DNA from: JBKPDV01 sp046728075
Lineage (GTDB): Bacteria; Acidobacteriota; Thermoanaerobaculia; UBA5066; Gp7-AA6
Reading direction: 5' to 3'
NCBI GenBank assembly: GCA_046728075.1
Contig: JBKPDV010000138.1
Location: 1-7,734 of the forward strand
DNA: 7,734 nucleotides
Shown: positions 7,173 to 7,734 of the stretch, piece after piece
Numbering within the stretch: position 1 is the stretch's first letter
Layout of the letters: each line of letters begins with the position of its first letter
Notes under the pieces: generated by a model
Database searches by the model: none
Told to the model about the DNA's origin: nothing
Seen by the model: only the letters and a program-made list of their open reading frames with translations
Made by a program: the position numbers and the translations under genes

Positions 7173-7734
7173 TTGAGGTCAGCGAGCGTGACCTTTCCCG
7201 TCTGCGCTTCGATGACGATCGTCGCGACGTTCTTGGAGGTCGCTGTGTCTTCATAGTTGAAGTACCAGTGCGCGCCGGCGCGCGGGTTCTGCACCAGGCC
7301 GGCCGTCAGATGCGCGCCGCTGGCGCTGTACTTCGAGCCGCCGGCTCCCTCGGCGATGTCCAGGAGCCGTTTGCTGTCGAGGATCGTGTCGGCGTCGACC
7401 GCGATCGTCCGCAGGGCGTTGCTCGGATGGGCGGAATGCGTCAGTTTCCCCTCGTCGATCGACGTCAGGTAGACCTGCGCCGCGGAGGGCGAATAGTAGT
7501 GGGCAACCCAGTGGGCCGAACGGCCGTCGGACCCCAGAGGCCCCTCCGAGGTCGTCGTGAGCTCGGTCAGCGCGGCGTCTTTCTGCCACTTGGCCGTCAC
7601 CGAGTAGGTCATTTCATACGCCTGCTTCGCAGTGATCGGCTTCTTGCCGGTGCCCGTCGAGATCGGCTTGGGATAGGTGGGTTGGATCGGAGGCGCGGCG
7701 ACGTCCGAGGCGACCGTCTCGGCTGGTTTCGAAG
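7169..7734 (-). CDS. Unrecognised protein, N-terminus outside window
   Basis: The frame is open to the right edge, so the gene begins beyond the window; 187 C-terminal residues are visible. An internal ATG at 7612 is unlikely to be the start because the frame upstream continues without a stop. The first about 40 visible residues are rich in Pro, Thr, Ala and Lys (for example AAPPIQPTYPKPIS), like a linker behind a signal peptide or other N-terminal domain. The rest alternates charged and aromatic text (HWVAHYYSPSAAQVYL, HWYFNYED) and ends with TIVIEAQTGKVT. That ending looks like a PepSY-type or other small beta-sheet domain, but no family is confidently recognised. An extracytoplasmic location is a guess. 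The stop overlaps the start of yciH by the ATGA arrangement, so the two are probably one operon. Confidence 0.7.
   Translation of the reverse strand, partial: SKPAETVASDVAAPPIQPTYPKPISTGTGKKPITAKQAYEMTYSVTAKWQKDAALTELTTTSEGPLGSDGRSAHWVAHYYSPSAAQVYLTSIDEGKLTHSAHPSNALRTIAVDADTILDSKRLLDIAEGAGGSKYSASGAHLTAGLVQNPRAGAHWYFNYEDTATSKNVATIVIEAQTGKVTLADLK

Overview
The window is high-GC bacterial chromosome, densely coded on both strands. I see no rRNA, tRNA, CRISPR array, transposase or phage gene. The style (a YciH-type SUI1 protein with Cys knuckles, a Tes-like radical SAM enzyme, many simple intergenic repeats) would fit Acidobacteriota or a similar environmental lineage. That is a guess from protein style and was not tested by any search.

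Layout. On the plus strand lie the C-terminal three quarters of a ThiO-type glycine oxidase (1-897, entering from the left edge) and a 623-residue radical SAM protein (986-2857). The latter resembles the archaeal tetraether lipid synthase / bacterial membrane-spanning lipid synthase group. A 246-base convergent gap (2858-3103) holds a heptamer-repeat cluster and an inverted-repeat element with TGTCAT ends. Everything to its right is on the minus strand. In genomic order these are an RhlE-type DEAD-box RNA helicase (3104-4474), an RlmA-type 23S rRNA guanine methyltransferase (4757-5581), a small membrane protein resembling the PepSY-associated TM family (5629-6000), a histidine phosphatase (6026-6706), a YciH/SUI1 protein (6807-7172) and the C-terminal part of an unrecognised protein leaving the right edge (7169-7734).

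How the genes relate. The unknown protein and yciH share an ATGA stop/start overlap, so they are probably translationally coupled. The phosphatase and the membrane protein are 25 bases apart with a good ribosome binding site, so they are probably cotranscribed. The helicase, RlmA and YciH all act on RNA or translation, but repeat-filled spacers separate them. ThiO and the radical SAM gene share a strand with no obvious functional link.

The most unusual feature is not a gene. Four of the intergenic spacers carry short tandem 7-base repeats. Three use AGTCGAC, AGTCGGT and AGTCGAT units; the fourth uses GCTNTCA units. Each cluster begins 5 to 21 bases after a stop codon, and in the three AGTCG clusters the palindromic GTCGAC block lies next to the gene end. 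The radical SAM enzyme is the most interesting protein, because some cysteines expected of a full Tes-type enzyme seem to be missing. I do not see a clearly new multi-gene defence or metabolic system.
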